A DNA stretch of 64,000 nucleotides from NCBI RefSeq assembly GCF_000003195.3, contig NC_012872.2, forward strand, positions 4,836,001-4,900,000, given 5' to 3'. The number at the start of each line of letters is the position of its first letter. The stretch's first letter is position 1. Shown piece by piece: positions 50,031-62,070 of this stretch. The notes beneath the pieces were generated by a model. It was not told the origin of the DNA. It saw nothing but the letters and a program-made list of their open reading frames with translations, and did no database searches. The stretch is from Sorghum bicolor. Its lineage: Eukaryota > Streptophyta > Magnoliopsida > Poales > Poaceae. The translations under genes were made by a program, and so were the position numbers.

Positions 50031-51199
50031 CTACTGGCTTGCGTCTTTAAGCTTTTAAAATCCATAGACAGTATTGAAATGTAAAATGTTTTGGATAAAA
50101 GAAATATATGGATTAGGTTAAATTTGTATAGGGAACCAAGAAAAAAATCTCTGGTGATCTAAATATGACATTCTCACTTTGTGTTCAGTCGTCTGAGGTT
50201 AGGTGAATCATTCTAACCTTTTACAAGACATTAATCCTAGGCCTGCAAATATGCCTTGAAAGTTAGATCCGTGACAATATGTATTTATTTTATTTATAAA
50301 TACTTATCCATACTAGAATAAACAATTGAAACTCAAATTATCTAAGTTTGACTAATTTTATAGGAAGAAAGAATAACAAAGTCTATAACATCAAAGAAGC
50401 ATACTATAAAAATATTATTTGATGATATATTCAATATATAATGATATTAATTTGGTGTCATAAATATTAGTGTTTTTTTCTATAATTTAATCAAAAGATG
50501 GAGGGGGTATATATTATAATAAAAGGTAGTGGTCAAACTTCGAAATAACTGACTTCGGATAACCCTAAATGTTATATGTCTCGTTTGGTAGGATTCTGCA
50601 ATTTTTGGGCTCCTTGTTACAGTTACCACGAGCGTAAGCAGCATGTAACGGCCGTAGCCATGCAAAAGGGGACTACTCCATTGACTCCAAAAGGTTGTTG
50701 TTTTTGTCTTAGAAATCAAATTAGTTTATTTTTTCTTTTCAAAGAAATAGTTTTTGATAAATTTATAAAAAAAATTAACAATTAACTATAATCAAATGAA
50801 TGTATTTTATAATATATTTCATGATATGTTGATGAGTCTTTTTTGATGTCATAGATGATTATGTATTTTTTCATATATAATCTTGATCAAAACCAGGTAT
50901 TTTAATCTATATCTATATTTATATATCTTATATAATCCTAAAATCAACTAGCCATTCTATTTTGACATGCAATCTGTTCACTTCACTAGTTCATTTATCA
51001 TCATTAGTATGCCACGCTATCCATTATCATTAATATATATATATATTATAATTCTAAAATCAGCTAGTCATTCCATCTCGACATATAAGCAGTTCAGCTC
51101 CATAATTCCTACAGCGACAGGCGAGTATGCTTCTAGTTTAAGGTAAAGATAAAAACAACTACAAAAGTACCAATGTTTTTACATGATCCCAACGACTAA
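50031..51199. other. AT-rich intergenic DNA, no gene seen
   Basis: Contains Stowaway-like fragments around 50.4-50.5 kb (GGAGGGGGTATA) and TA repeats near 51040. No coding support. Confidence 0.45.
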
Positions 51200-51650
51200 G
51201 GCCCAAAAATTTTTTAAGATTCTTGTTATATCAAATGTTGCGGTATATGCATAAAACATTAAATATAAACGAAAACAAAAACTAATTGCATAGTTTGCCT
51301 GTAAATCGCGAGATAAATTTTTTGAGCCTAATTAGTTCATAATTGAACAATATTTGTCAAATAAAAACGAAAATGCTACAACACCTAAAACCAAAAATGA
51401 AACTAAACAAGGCCCAACTAGTTCCAAATTTTTTGGCAAAATGAGTACCGTAGCACTTTCGCTTGTATTTGATAAATATTATCCAATCATGGACTAACTA
51501 GGCTCAAAAGATTCGTCTCGCAAATTACAGACAAACTATGTAATTAGTTATTATTTTTATCTATATTTAATGCTTCATACATGTGTCGCAAGATTTGATG
51601 TGATGGAGAACCTGAAAATTTTGTAATTTTTTTTAGAACTAAACAAGGCC
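51200..51650. mobile_element. Composite of two GGCCTTGTTTAGTT-family MITEs head to tail in opposite orientation
   Basis: The outer flanks are TAA (51197-51199) and TAA (51651-51653). An internal CTAAACAAGGCC end at 51403-51414 marks the end of the first copy. The second copy runs on directly to GAACTAAACAAGGCC. Its internal blocks are in reverse orientation to the first, and the outer left end lacks the TTGTTTAGTT part. The pair may have moved as a unit or arisen by insertion into the end of an older copy. Confidence 0.7.
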
Positions 51651-52830
51651 TAAGCAAAACCTAGCTAGCAAAGCAAAAGAGCACTGGGCTCACTGTCCAA
51701 GCCAATGCATTGTCATAGTTGGTCGTTGGTAACCTCTACTAGCACAGTACTACTCGGCACACGCGCTCTGCCGCGTGTGCATGGAAAGTGCGCTGGCAGC
51801 ACGCGCATGACACAGTAGAAGCTGCTGATCTAAAACAGTAGATCAAACGGTGCATAAACACAGTGACCGGACGGCAGATGCAACAGTGCTTGAGCAATGG
51901 CTAAACAGTACCGTGAACCGTGCCTAAACAGTGCCGTGAACGGGCACAGAGGGCCTAAGGTTCACGAAATTCTTTCCGTGTCCAGGGATCCTATTATGCG
52001 TTATTAAAAAAAATACATAAAGGAGTAGAAGAGTAAATTCTGGCTAAATTAACAAGCGGTCAAACATTTGGACCAGATGATCCTAGCAATGGCAGTGGTG
52101 GTAGGCTCCCTGTCTACCTGAAACGATCGACCAGAGTTGCACGCCAAAAGCACTTGTTAACAAACCTGATTTGACAGACGAATAATGGTAAGACACGGTT
52201 TGTTTGTATATTGTTTAACGGTTACGTTAACAACTTGCTACCCCGTACTACGGGAAGTAGTAGTCTAGAAGCACTAGCTTATTCGCCTAATTCAGTTTAT
52301 CTATCTTTTTTTTTTGTTAACGGCCCGCCGTACCACCAAACAACGGTTACATACATGAGCAGATCCGTAGAATAGCTTGTTCGCCCGAATCTACCAAACA
52401 TTTAGTAGTATTTTTCTCATAACAAATGAATCGACAGTACTTTTTGTCGTGACTTATCAGCCAGCTTGTCTCATCAAAGTTTCCTAAAAAACACCCAATA
52501 TATATACCCTTTAATAATATATAGTATATGTATAATATATTATTATATACAATTGCTAGTCTACTTAGCTTATACAAGGCCCAACACTCTACATATAACA
52601 CGAAAGGCCCCAAGCCTCTTGTGTCATATCTGCTCGTACCTCAATTTTGTTTGATGCATGATCTCTACAGTATATTAACGTGTTACTGACAGTTCCTATA
52701 AAAAAACGTATCATTGACCGTTATTGGCTTGTTCTCCTTTAAGAATGTATAATTTTTTTATGTGACGATTTTGAAGGTGTCAGTAATGTACTGTAATATA
52801 TTAGTGGCCTCCAGCCGGTGAAAGCTTTTA

Positions 52831-53060
52831 GCCTGTGTTTGATTGGGGGTGATAAAATTTAATAGACACTATAATATTTTTGTTTTATTTAATAATTAGT
52901 GGTTAATTATAGACTAATTATGTTTAAAAGATTTGTCTCACAAATTATCCTCTAGCTGTTATTTTATTTTCACAAATAATATATATTTAGTATTTTATAT
53001 TGTGTCTAAACATTTGATTTGACGAGTGATAAAAAAAATCAAGCATAACCAAACAGGACC
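52831..53060. mobile_element. Diverged Tourist-like MITE with TTA duplication
   Basis: The ends GCCTGTGTTTGATTGGG and TAACCAAACAGGACC are flanked by TTA (52828-52830, 53061-53063). The internal GATTTGTCTCACAAATTA block relates it to the main family. Confidence 0.75.
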
Positions 53061-53137
53061 TTAATAATGTTGTGCCGCATCCGCGTGAGTGTAACATCAC
53101 ATCACCTTTCCTCATTTGAGACTTGATGAAGGGGTTA

Positions 53138-54369
53138 GAGCATCTCCAACAATTGGCAAAATTTGGCTTGCCAAATCTTGAGTTTTGGCAAGTTGCTAAA
53201 ATAGATGGCAAATGAAATTTTATGTCATCTCCAATAGTTTGCTATTTTGAGTTACCAAATTACAAAATCTAGGGCCCACTTGTACCTAAACCCAACTACC
53301 GTCGATCCCCCGCACCCCCTTCCGCGCGACGACGCATCGCGGCCTGGGCGCCGCCCTTCGTACGTGATCGTCGCCGGCCACAGTACGTATACGCCAAGGC
53401 TGTTCATCTCGTCGGCTTCCGTAGACGAGAAGATCGCTCCGATCAGGTTCGTCGCCCGACCATCTTCATGTATTCGCGTCGATAGGTTGCTGATCGTGTA
53501 TGTTTGTTATACTGACCTGATCGAACATTCATATTTAAGTAGGTTCACCAATTGAATATTTATTTTAATTAAATCATCTCTCACCCAAACACTGCTCAAT
53601 CAGGAATCATGTCTAGATGAACACGATGGCAAGATGAACACGATATAGAATCAACATCACCAAGACGTACACACGGTACTGAAATATATACTCGATCAGG
53701 AAGATGAACTGAAATATCCATCGATCAGAAATATACTCGACGGCGGATATATATATACCTGATCAAAATGTACGCGATGATATAATCTGGATCAGCAGTT
53801 CTCCTACTACGATGGATCACGCCCTGATCGTCGGGCATGGATCAGCGACACTACGATGGATCAGAAAGATGTACACGTGCAGAACTCTGATTGCGGCATG
53901 GCGGAGATTGAGAGATTGGCAAGGGATGGAGATGGACAGGGCATGGACATCAAACATACCTGATCACGGCAGCCGGCGGAGGAGACCTCCTCGCGACGCA
54001 GTTGCGCACCTGGTCGCGGGGATCTTGCCCAGCCGGAGGAGATCCTGGTCGCGGCCGAGACGAACGCGGAGGCGCTTCAGTTCCAGTCGGGGAGGTGAAG
54101 AACGAAACGAAAATTCCCTCGCATATATGCTCGGCGACGGCGCGGGAACAGTCCGGGAAATTTCACGAGGGCGCGCGAAGTGGAGTCGAGGGGCGCGCGC
54201 GGCGTTTGCGACGGCCTCCGCGCCGCGAATACTTGTTCGCGCGGAACAAAAGGATGGCAAGTGTCGGGAATTGGCAAGTCCTTTTAGCAAATTGTTGGAG
54301 TTGGTTTTTTGCCTCTTTTGCCAAATTTTTAGGATGGCAACTCCATTTAGCAAACTCTTGGAGATGCTC
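53138..54369. mobile_element. 1.23-kb PIF/Harbinger-like non-autonomous element with GC-rich interior
   Basis: The ends GAGCATCTCCAACA and CTCTTGGAGATGCTC are flanked by TTA on both sides (53135-53137, 54370-54372). It is about four times the length of its two relatives. The interior (53280-53460 and 53950-54240) is GC-rich and contains GATCAG-rich near-repeats around 53690-53880. Overlapping frames occur on both strands, but none has a recognisable domain. The interior could be captured host sequence; no source is identified. Confidence 0.75.
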
Positions 54370-54497
54370 TTAGGTATCGTTCAAGCACCCTCCAAGACCT
54401 CTTAAACTCGACTTTCCTTTCGAGTTTTTAGCGCGGTGAAGGTCCAGACCCCTCTTCCTCTCGCCATTAATTCCTTCCAAAGAGTAGCTGACGCTGA

Positions 54498-54718
54498 GGC
54501 CTTGTTTAGTTAAAAAAAAGTGCAAAACCTTTTAGATTCGCCGCATATATTAAGCATTAAATATAGACAAAAAATAAAAACTAATTACATAGTTCACATA
54601 TAATTCGCGAGATGAATCTTTTAAGCCTAGATAGACCACAATTGAACAATATTTATCAAATACAAATGAAAGTGTTATAGTGTTTATTTTGCAAAAAAAA
54701 ATGAAAATAAACAAGGCC
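54498..54718. mobile_element. GGCCTTGTTTAGTT-family MITE with TGA duplication
   Basis: It runs from GGCCTTGTTTAGTTAAA to AAATAAACAAGGCC, flanked by TGA (54495-54497 and 54719-54721), a one-base departure from the usual TAA/TTA. Confidence 0.8.
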
Positions 54719-54789
54719 TGAGGCCAATTAAAGTAGCATGATCGAGGTCGACGTTAGTGAGGAGGCCTCTGTGTTGGGGTTGGTACAGG

Positions 54790-55052
54790 AATTCTCTTCA
54801 TCCTAAATTATAAGTTATTTTAAAAATCTTTGAGAATTAAAGTATTCTAAGTTTAACTAAATTTACATGGTAAAATAATAATCATTATAATACCAACTAA
54901 GTATCATTAAATTCTTTCTTAATTATACTTTCATAGTACACTTACTTTCTGTTACAAATTTTAGTATTTCTCTTTATAATTTTAGTCAAACTTAAAAATG
55001 TTTTGACTTTTTAAATTTTTTGGAATAATTTATAATTTAGAATGAAAGGAGT
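54790..55052. mobile_element. Degenerate Stowaway-like MITE
   Basis: The ends CTTCATCCTAAATTATAAGT and ATAATTTAGAATGAAAGGAG are inverted. Internal sequence resembles the Stowaway at 20444-20703, including AAGTATTC and TTAATTATAC blocks. Confidence 0.65.
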
Positions 55053-56110
55053 AACTTGCATTTGCATTTGGTATCGTAACATAAGCATCTGGTCCTGTTA
55101 CTACAAAGGGGACAGATCAACGTGCTTTGCCCTCACCTACCCTCGCGCTGAGGCATCGAAGAAGAAGCCACGCTGCCGCCGCCGACGCCGTCGGCGCGCG
55201 CGCGTGTCACCGTCGTCCGCTCCTGAGCAACCAACCGATCACGCAGCAACTTCCGGATGCTCATTTGCCACCAAGCTAGCTAGGCCTAGGCCCCTGGCAG
55301 CGCGGTCGGAGGCGCTGGCGCGACGCGGAAGGACGGCGGCGGAGCCGTGACCTCCGATCCGCGCTCGATCGATGGCGTCCTTCATCAACACGTACGGGTT
55401 CCGCAACAGAAGCCAGAAAGGAAGGCGTTCCATGATGCCTTGCTGGTGGGGCTAGGTTCGGCAGCTTCGGCACGCGAGACCACGGAGGGCCACGGCCCAC
55501 GGGGATCGTGGACAGAGTTTGGCGCGGTGGCGCGTGTGCTGATATGGCATGTGTGTGTCCAAGCTCTCGCCAACGACCAACACTCAATTTTCGGAAGGTC
55601 GCAACTCGTGCATTCAAAGTGTGATTGAGGTCCATGTGAAAGCCTTATTTGATAAACTCTTAAAATGGCTGCGTTCTCATCTCAATATCACATCAGCAAA
55701 ACCTCTGAAACATCAGAACATGTCGTTTCTATGGTTTGTTGTGCGTCGCCTTGAGCCTAATAATCAACCTTACGACTCTGTTTCAAGTTGGAGCACAATT
55801 CAACCATATGGAGAACACCGCAAGGATGGCCAAGATGTCCTTCCCTTGACCACTACGTTAAAAGACCATCGTGGGCATCCAATCCAAGTCGGAAGGCCCA
55901 TCCGTATCAGGTTCAGGGTCAGGGCCTTGGACTCCACAAGTAGCCCGCACTAAAATGACATCTAGACCATGTATAGATTCCGATTTCAACATTCTCTATA
56001 TCAAAGTGTAATTTAGAGGATTGTGTCATATCAAGCTACATTGTATTTAAGAAAACAAAGATAATACATTAGCACGATGCAATTATATTTTTACATTTTA
56101 ATGTCATGTA
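55053..56110. other. Partly GC-rich stretch with unresolved reading frames
   Basis: A GC-rich block (55140-55540) precedes a plus-strand frame at 55549-55953 that could encode 134 residues. No family was recognised. Frame shifts between neighbouring segments would be needed to make a longer gene, and no convincing splice sites join them. It may be a decayed gene or transposon interior. Confidence 0.3.
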
Positions 56111-56370
56111 CTCCCTCCATATAAGATTTAGAAGTCGTTTAGGACAGCGACATGGTCTCCAAAACACAACTTTGACCTCTTATTTTTATTAAAATATCTA
56201 GAAAAATTGATATATGTATATTTTTATGAAAGTATTTTTCAAGACAAATCTATTCATATAATTTTCACATTTACAAACTCGACAATGTTAAAGTTATTGA
56301 CGATTTATATTTCCAATGTTTGATCCAAAACTTGTCCAAAACGACTTTTCTGAATCTTATACGAAGGGAA
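56111..56370. mobile_element. Stowaway-like MITE
   Basis: The left end CTCCCTCCATATAAGATTTA and right end GAATCTTATACGAAGGGAA are inverted, with TA on both sides. Confidence 0.72.
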
Positions 56371-57703
56371 TATGTACTATTGACCAGAGTTTGTGTGGAA
56401 ATGGAAATGATCCAAGATCCACCCTTAGCATATTAGTTGCTCATAGTACGCTGTGGTAAAAAAAACAATTTTTATGCTAAACACTCCCTCTAAGCCTCCC
56501 ATATTGTGAATCCTTCATTCCCGCCGGAGCATAGAAGAAGCTTTCGTTACCAGTATCGGTTTGGCACTTTGGCGGGCATCGCATTGTTATTGAGAAGAAA
56601 TAAAGAAGTGTTTTTACTTGTGCTTGGGTTGGGCCGATGCAGGATTGGCTGATCCCATCAAGGCTGGAAGTCCCAATGCAAGCCCATGTAGAAATGGCAC
56701 CACGATCTTTGTCTCAATCTACAACTGTGCAGTTGTATCAGGCTACTCAAATTATAGAAATTATGGTAGTTTTTATAGATATTAATTATACTACTATGTA
56801 AGCAAATTGCTGAATATGGCAAGTGATTTAAGAAGAGAGAGGAAAAATTTTAAAAATCAGATCTAACTAAGAAACTGGGTCTTCACACAGTGAACAAGAA
56901 ACTACTCAATGGTTTCTATCACTATTTATGTCGTGTACTATAGAAAATCTTGCACTAGTAAGAATAATTTCTTAGTACGATATTCCCTATATTATAGAAA
57001 CTACTAATAATTTTATGTATTGGGAGTGTCCTCAAGGATTTTTGAACCACTAAACTTCGCTTTAATTTATTTTGAGCGTATATTCACCACTCCATCGAAA
57101 CCAAATGCAGGCACGTCGCCACACCAAGCTAATCTTCCTGCGCTCGTTAGAAGAAAATTTTATCTTAAATGATCTTTGCCAACAGAGCATAACTGCATAA
57201 CATAATGTGCGTTTTTTTGTTTTGACAACGGGTACGGCGAATTGATTTTTGTGTGGTCGATAGTCACAATTTATTGAAAACATATGACCCTACGCCGACT
57301 GCCGGGCTGGTGGCGATATCACAATTTAACATTGTACCATGACATTGGCAAATCATCACGTGATGGTACGGAGAGAAGGTTTGCTTACAGTAAAACACAA
57401 TGCACCGTAGCAATATTCTACTGGATTTTCGCTTGGCTGATAATAGCCTTTTTTGTTACAGTGATCACGCATTCACGCCAACCTGCTTCCTGTTTTCCCT
57501 TGGCGCAAACCAATCAAAACCTCGGAAGCAACGCCGTACCGAATCGATCGAAGCGCGACCAAAAAAAAAAAAAAACCGAGAAAAATTCGTCACAAGTCTC
57601 TTGCTGGTCCAAAGCCGCCGGCCGTTCAATCCGTCCTCTGACTTCTCCCCCGGCTGGGCTGCCCGCGACTGCGAACCCGATCTCGAATTCTCGATTCGAT
57701 CCC
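56371..57703. other. Intergenic DNA and promoter region of the Coa1/Tim21-like gene
   Basis: No separate gene recognised. Sequence becomes GC-richer from ~57480, consistent with a promoter/leader. The frame open from 57284 continues into the gene but lacks a targeting-type N-terminus. Confidence 0.45.
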
Positions 57704-60700
57704 ATGGCGGCCGCCCTCTCCTCCTCGCGGCGCGCCCTGCACACCCTCCACCGCCGCCTCCTCCTCCACCCCTCCCCCTCACCAGCCGCCGCGCGCCGCG
57801 CCCTACCCACACTCACACCCACTCGCACTCCCATCCCCGCCCACTCCCCCACCCCCACTTTCTCCTTCTCCTCCTCCTCCCGATTCTCCACCACCGCGCG
57901 CCCCGATGCGAGGCTGCGGCACGGGGTGCTGCCGCAGGGCCCGCAGCAGCGGCTCGTGGGCGGGGTCAGGTCGGTGGCTAGCGGCGGGTCGAAGCTGGCG
58001 CCGCTGGGCCAGGGGGTCAAGGGGCTGGGGCGGCCCGTGGAGGCGGCGAGGAGCGCCGCCGCGCGGTACCGCGCGGCCGTCGGCCTGCAGGTCGAGGCCT
58101 TCTGGCGGCGCAACTACATGGTCCTCGTCGGCGCCGGGGCAGTCATCGTCTGCGTCGCGCTGTGGAGGATCATGTTCGGCATCGCCAGCACCTTCGTCGG
58201 ACTCTCCGAGGGCATGGCCAAGTACGGCTTCCTCGCCCTTGCCACCGCCATTGTCGCCTTTGCCGTGAGTAGCATTCCCTTTCTTGTTGGTTTAGGTTTA
58301 CCTCTGGGATAGCTAATATGTTTCCGGTTGGCTATGATCAGGACGCTTTGTAGCTTGTGTGTCACTACTGCTGTTCTGGTGGTTCAGCTTACTTGCACAT
58401 GAGCATATCACCACTGTTAAGACTAATAGCTATCCCAATGGGCTATATTCACGATAAGACTTAGACACTTATAGGGTGTTTTGTTTGAGGAATCAGACCA
58501 TTCTAGATGAGGTGGTGCATCATGAGTTCATTCTTCAAATTTGGTGGAATGAATCCATTCCTCGCATTAGTACTAATTATTAGCTTGTGAGGAATGAGGT
58601 GATGATGCATCAACTCATTCCATTCCACAAACCAAACAAAAAAAAAGTGAAGAGTGAGAAGATGGTGAACTAACCTATTCCTCAAACCAAACACCCGTGC
58701 ACTTTGTGGTCATTCTGTTGATCATATGAATTGTTGTTGGCATCTTTCGTGAATCAATAAATGGGTCATATGGCCGAGCAACATGGCCAACTGTTACAAC
58801 TTACATACCATTAGGATGGACTGTAAATTTGTGTCACTCCTGCTGTTATGATGGTTCAGCTGCCTGCACATGAGCACATTACAGACTGTTAAGACTACAT
58901 TTTCCCCATGAGCTTATGTTCATGAAAAGACCTATGAACTGCTGTTGGTAACCATTCTGTTCATTATACTGATAATTGCTGACATCTTTGGTAAAGCAAT
59001 ACATTGTACCAACTGTATGACCAAACAACATGCCTGAATGTTACATACTATGCAAAACGGTTGTCTTCTGGGAAATGTCACTGCATTTTGGAACCTCTAG
59101 CAGTTACTTCAGTTCTGACCTTGATCATTGGTTTGCTTAACAACTAACCCCTAGTCTTACCTCATGTCACAAGCACTGCGTGCCATTCTTTTTTTTTTTC
59201 TGTTTTTTTTGGATTTGCCAAATCATTCTTACTTAGCTGTGGCCTATGGGTATTAGGTGTCAATTCACCATGTGCACATTAATAGAACTGTTATGCAGAC
59301 AACAGCTTACCATGTTGGGAAACAAATAGATAGCCTATAGCCTGCAAGATGATCATATTAATAGCAGATAACCATGCATTGCGCTTATATTAGCATCTTT
59401 GCCATTGTGTTATGCCAATTTGGGTGTCTGTGGCCTAGGCCATACTAATCTGTGAAAATAATCAGTCTTTTCAGCTGCAGAACTAATTTATGAAATGTAT
59501 AAATAGTGTGAACTTGACTGCGGAGTACCAAATCTATTTGAACTGTCAGTGTACTAGTACTTTCTGCACAAATGGATGCTTTCTTGTGCCTAGTATTTTG
59601 TTTTTTCTCTCAGTTTTATCATGCTGAGCACTTATGAACTCATGTTATTGACTATCTATCTTTGTTTTATAGGGTATGTATGCCCGGTCAAGGTTAACCA
59701 TAAACCCGGACAAGGTTTACCGGCTGGCTATGACAAAACTCAATACATCTGCTGCAATCCTTGAAGTTATGGGTGCGCCCCTAACGGGTACTGATGTCAG
59801 AGCATATGTTATGTCTGGAGGAGGCCCGAAACTAAAGGACTTCAAATTCAAGCTTGGCAGTAAACGGTGCTTCCTCATTTTCCCCATCAAAGGATCAGAA
59901 AGAAGGGGTCTCGTAAGTGTTGAGGTCAAGAAGAAAAAAGGACAGGTATTTGGATTTGTGTGTATATTTTTAGCAACATTATGCCAGTACTCGGTAACCT
60001 AGACTAACTAATAGACACATATGATTGTACAATCACATTATGATTAAGGTCATTGACATTTAGTGAATTTAGTGAACAAAAAAAGTTTGGACACACATTG
60101 CAAAAGCAGAGATAAATGAAGCATCCTCTCCTGCTTGTTTCTTAATGATATATAAATATTTTTTTTCTTTCAAATGTAACGATACTGTTATATTTGGGTG
60201 ACACCTCTTTTGTTGAAATGATTGACACTAATAGAATTCTGGACAAAAAATTTAAAAGATGCAGTTAGCCATCTTGAAAACACTCTTTATAGTATTATTT
60301 GAAGGAATAAAACATATAATTCAAAGCTTCCTTAAAGCTGTGAGTACGTAAATAATATTACCATGGATTTTATTCTTCTCGCCATAACACCTTGTTTTCT
60401 GGCCTCTGCAGTATGACATGAAGCTACTAGCTGTTGACATACCAATGGCATCAGGTCCTGACCAGCGGCTGTTCCTCGTCGGTGATGAACAAGAGTACAA
60501 GGTGGGTGGGGGCTTGATATCTGAGCTGCGAGACCCGATCGTAAAAGCTATGGCTGCAGAGAAGGAGTTTGATTATCTTGATGAACGAGAGGATGAGGAG
60601 GACGAGCAGAGAGAGCGTGAGGAGGCGGAGCAAGAGGCAGCAGAAGCATTGAGGCGCGAGGAGGAAAGATTGCGCCAGGAGGGTGAAGAACGGAGGCGGC

Positions 60701-60735
60701 GGGAGGAGGCAGAGAGGCTGGAGAAAGCTACGTGA
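57704..60735 (+). CDS. Mitochondrial membrane protein with Coa1/Tim21-like domain
   Basis: Exons 57704-58264, 59673-59945 and 60412-60735 give 385 residues; both introns are phase 0. The N-terminus MAAALSSSRRALHTLHRR is rich in Ala, Ser and Arg and free of acidic residues, a mitochondrial presequence. Two hydrophobic spans follow (~138-160 and ~173-190). Residues ~195-325 form a conserved domain with KVYRLAMTKLNTSAAILEVM, GAPLTGTDVRAYV, RCFLIFPIKGSERRGLVSVE and YDMKLLAVDIPM, resembling the fold shared by cytochrome oxidase assembly factor Coa1 and Tim21. The last ~55 residues are a Glu/Arg-rich coiled coil. A role in inner-membrane complex assembly is inferred from this resemblance. The start was chosen over 57284 because of the presequence and the context CCCATGG. 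Confidence 0.85.
58474..58696. mobile_element. MITE in intron 1 of the Coa1/Tim21-like gene
   Basis: The ends GGGTGTTTTGTTTGAGGAAT and ATTCCTCAAACCAAACACCC are inverted. Internal ATTCCATTCC-type sequence is also seen near 41080-41235. No matching target duplication was found. Confidence 0.7.
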
Positions 60736-61693
60736 CATGATTTTAATCGATTTTCCACCTTGTGCATTGTTTTCTCCTTCTCTTCCTCCCGGAGTGTAGC
60801 AATCTGCGTTTCCACAGCAAGAGAAAGATTGCTTCCGAGTTCATTTGAGTTCCTGGTGGTCGATTTGGCGTCACCAGTCTCAAGTTGTTGAGAAGAAAGG
60901 AATAATTTGGCCTGTTCCGCAACAGATCACTTGGGCGAAGCAATGTAATTTAGTGCTTGATCAATTGTTAACCTTTTTGCTACACATGTGCGCTCATGGA
61001 ATTCAGATGGCTGAGCGCGTTTACCTGCTCAACTTCTAGCCATGTTGCTGTTCTGCTTAAGCGGTGTTAATCACTTATTAAGCTCTGATCATGGTTGTTG
61101 CGCAATGTTTTGCTGAGGCCTTGTTGATGCGTTGGATTTCAACTATCGAGACTGAGTGAAACGTCGGTGGTCACATTCCTTCCTTGCAAAACAAGGAAAA
61201 ATGCTGTGACTGCAAATGTCGTGGTTTTTATATGGAGTTTAAGTATTTGTAGTTGTCAGGTTGTTAGCGTACTATACAAACATGTATACGATCCATATAA
61301 TTCAGAACACTTCTATTTTGGATTCGATCCCATGAGAACAACAAAAAACGCTTGGGCAAAACGTCCCCTTCTATTCTGGGTTCAAATATCAGGAGAACGA
61401 AAAACACTTGTGGGCCAAAAACCTTGATGAAAGAGAGAGGGAGAGAAAAAATATCACCCAGGAGGCCAGGACTGAGGCCAGGCAGTGACTTCTTCCAGCG
61501 CGATTCTTGAAGCACGTCATCATCAGTCATTGATGACGTGATTACTGCCCGCTACTGCATCCACGTCAGCAGAGCTGCACTGCACTGCACATCACACGGA
61601 ACGGAACGCCGACCAAAAGCAACGCCGAGGCCTTTGCCTGTAGCCGCCCTGTACTGGCTGGCTGGCACCGGCACCATCCATCCATCCACCGTT
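60736..61693. other. 3' flank of the Coa1/Tim21-like gene
   Basis: Probably 3' UTR followed by intergenic DNA. No other gene recognised. Confidence 0.45.
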
Positions 61694-61901
61694 AGGGCAC
61701 TCACAATGCAGACTCTATCATAGAGTCTAAAGTTATTTATTACCTCGAACAATGTGGACTTAGAGTCTAAATAAGACTTGGAATCTTATTTTCTCCACCT
61801 CTTTCTTTAATAAATATGCTGTCACATCAGCAAAATACCATAAATAATATGTAATTAATTGTCTTGGACTCTGTGATAGAGTCTTGCATTGTGAGTGCCC
61901 T
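61694..61901. mobile_element. MITE directly upstream of the thioredoxin leader
   Basis: The ends AGGGCACTCACAATGCA and GCATTGTGAGTGCCCT are inverted and flanked by GTT (61691-61693 and 61902-61904). The GACTCTATCATAGAGTC string next to the left end is itself palindromic. The element ends ~170 bases before the leader splice donor. Confidence 0.8.
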
Positions 61902-62070
61902 GTTCTTGTACTACACTACTACTAGACCCCGCGGGTTCCTCGTCACCAGCTCCCCTTTTCCCCCACAACCCCGGCGGCGCACGGCTCCCCGTCTCCCCTC
62001 CACTCTCTCCACCCACTCCTTCCCTTTGGCGCCAAGTCCACCCGCCCCTCCGATTCCGGCCGTCGTCCAG

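Noticed and set aside
53812..54405. 197-residue plus-strand frame
   Set aside because: It lies mostly inside the 53138-54369 transposon, crosses its right end, and shows no recognisable domain.
57284..57703. Longer N-terminus for the Coa1/Tim21-like gene
   Set aside because: The added 140 residues look like translated promoter/leader. The internal ATG at 57704 has good context and starts a mitochondrial presequence.
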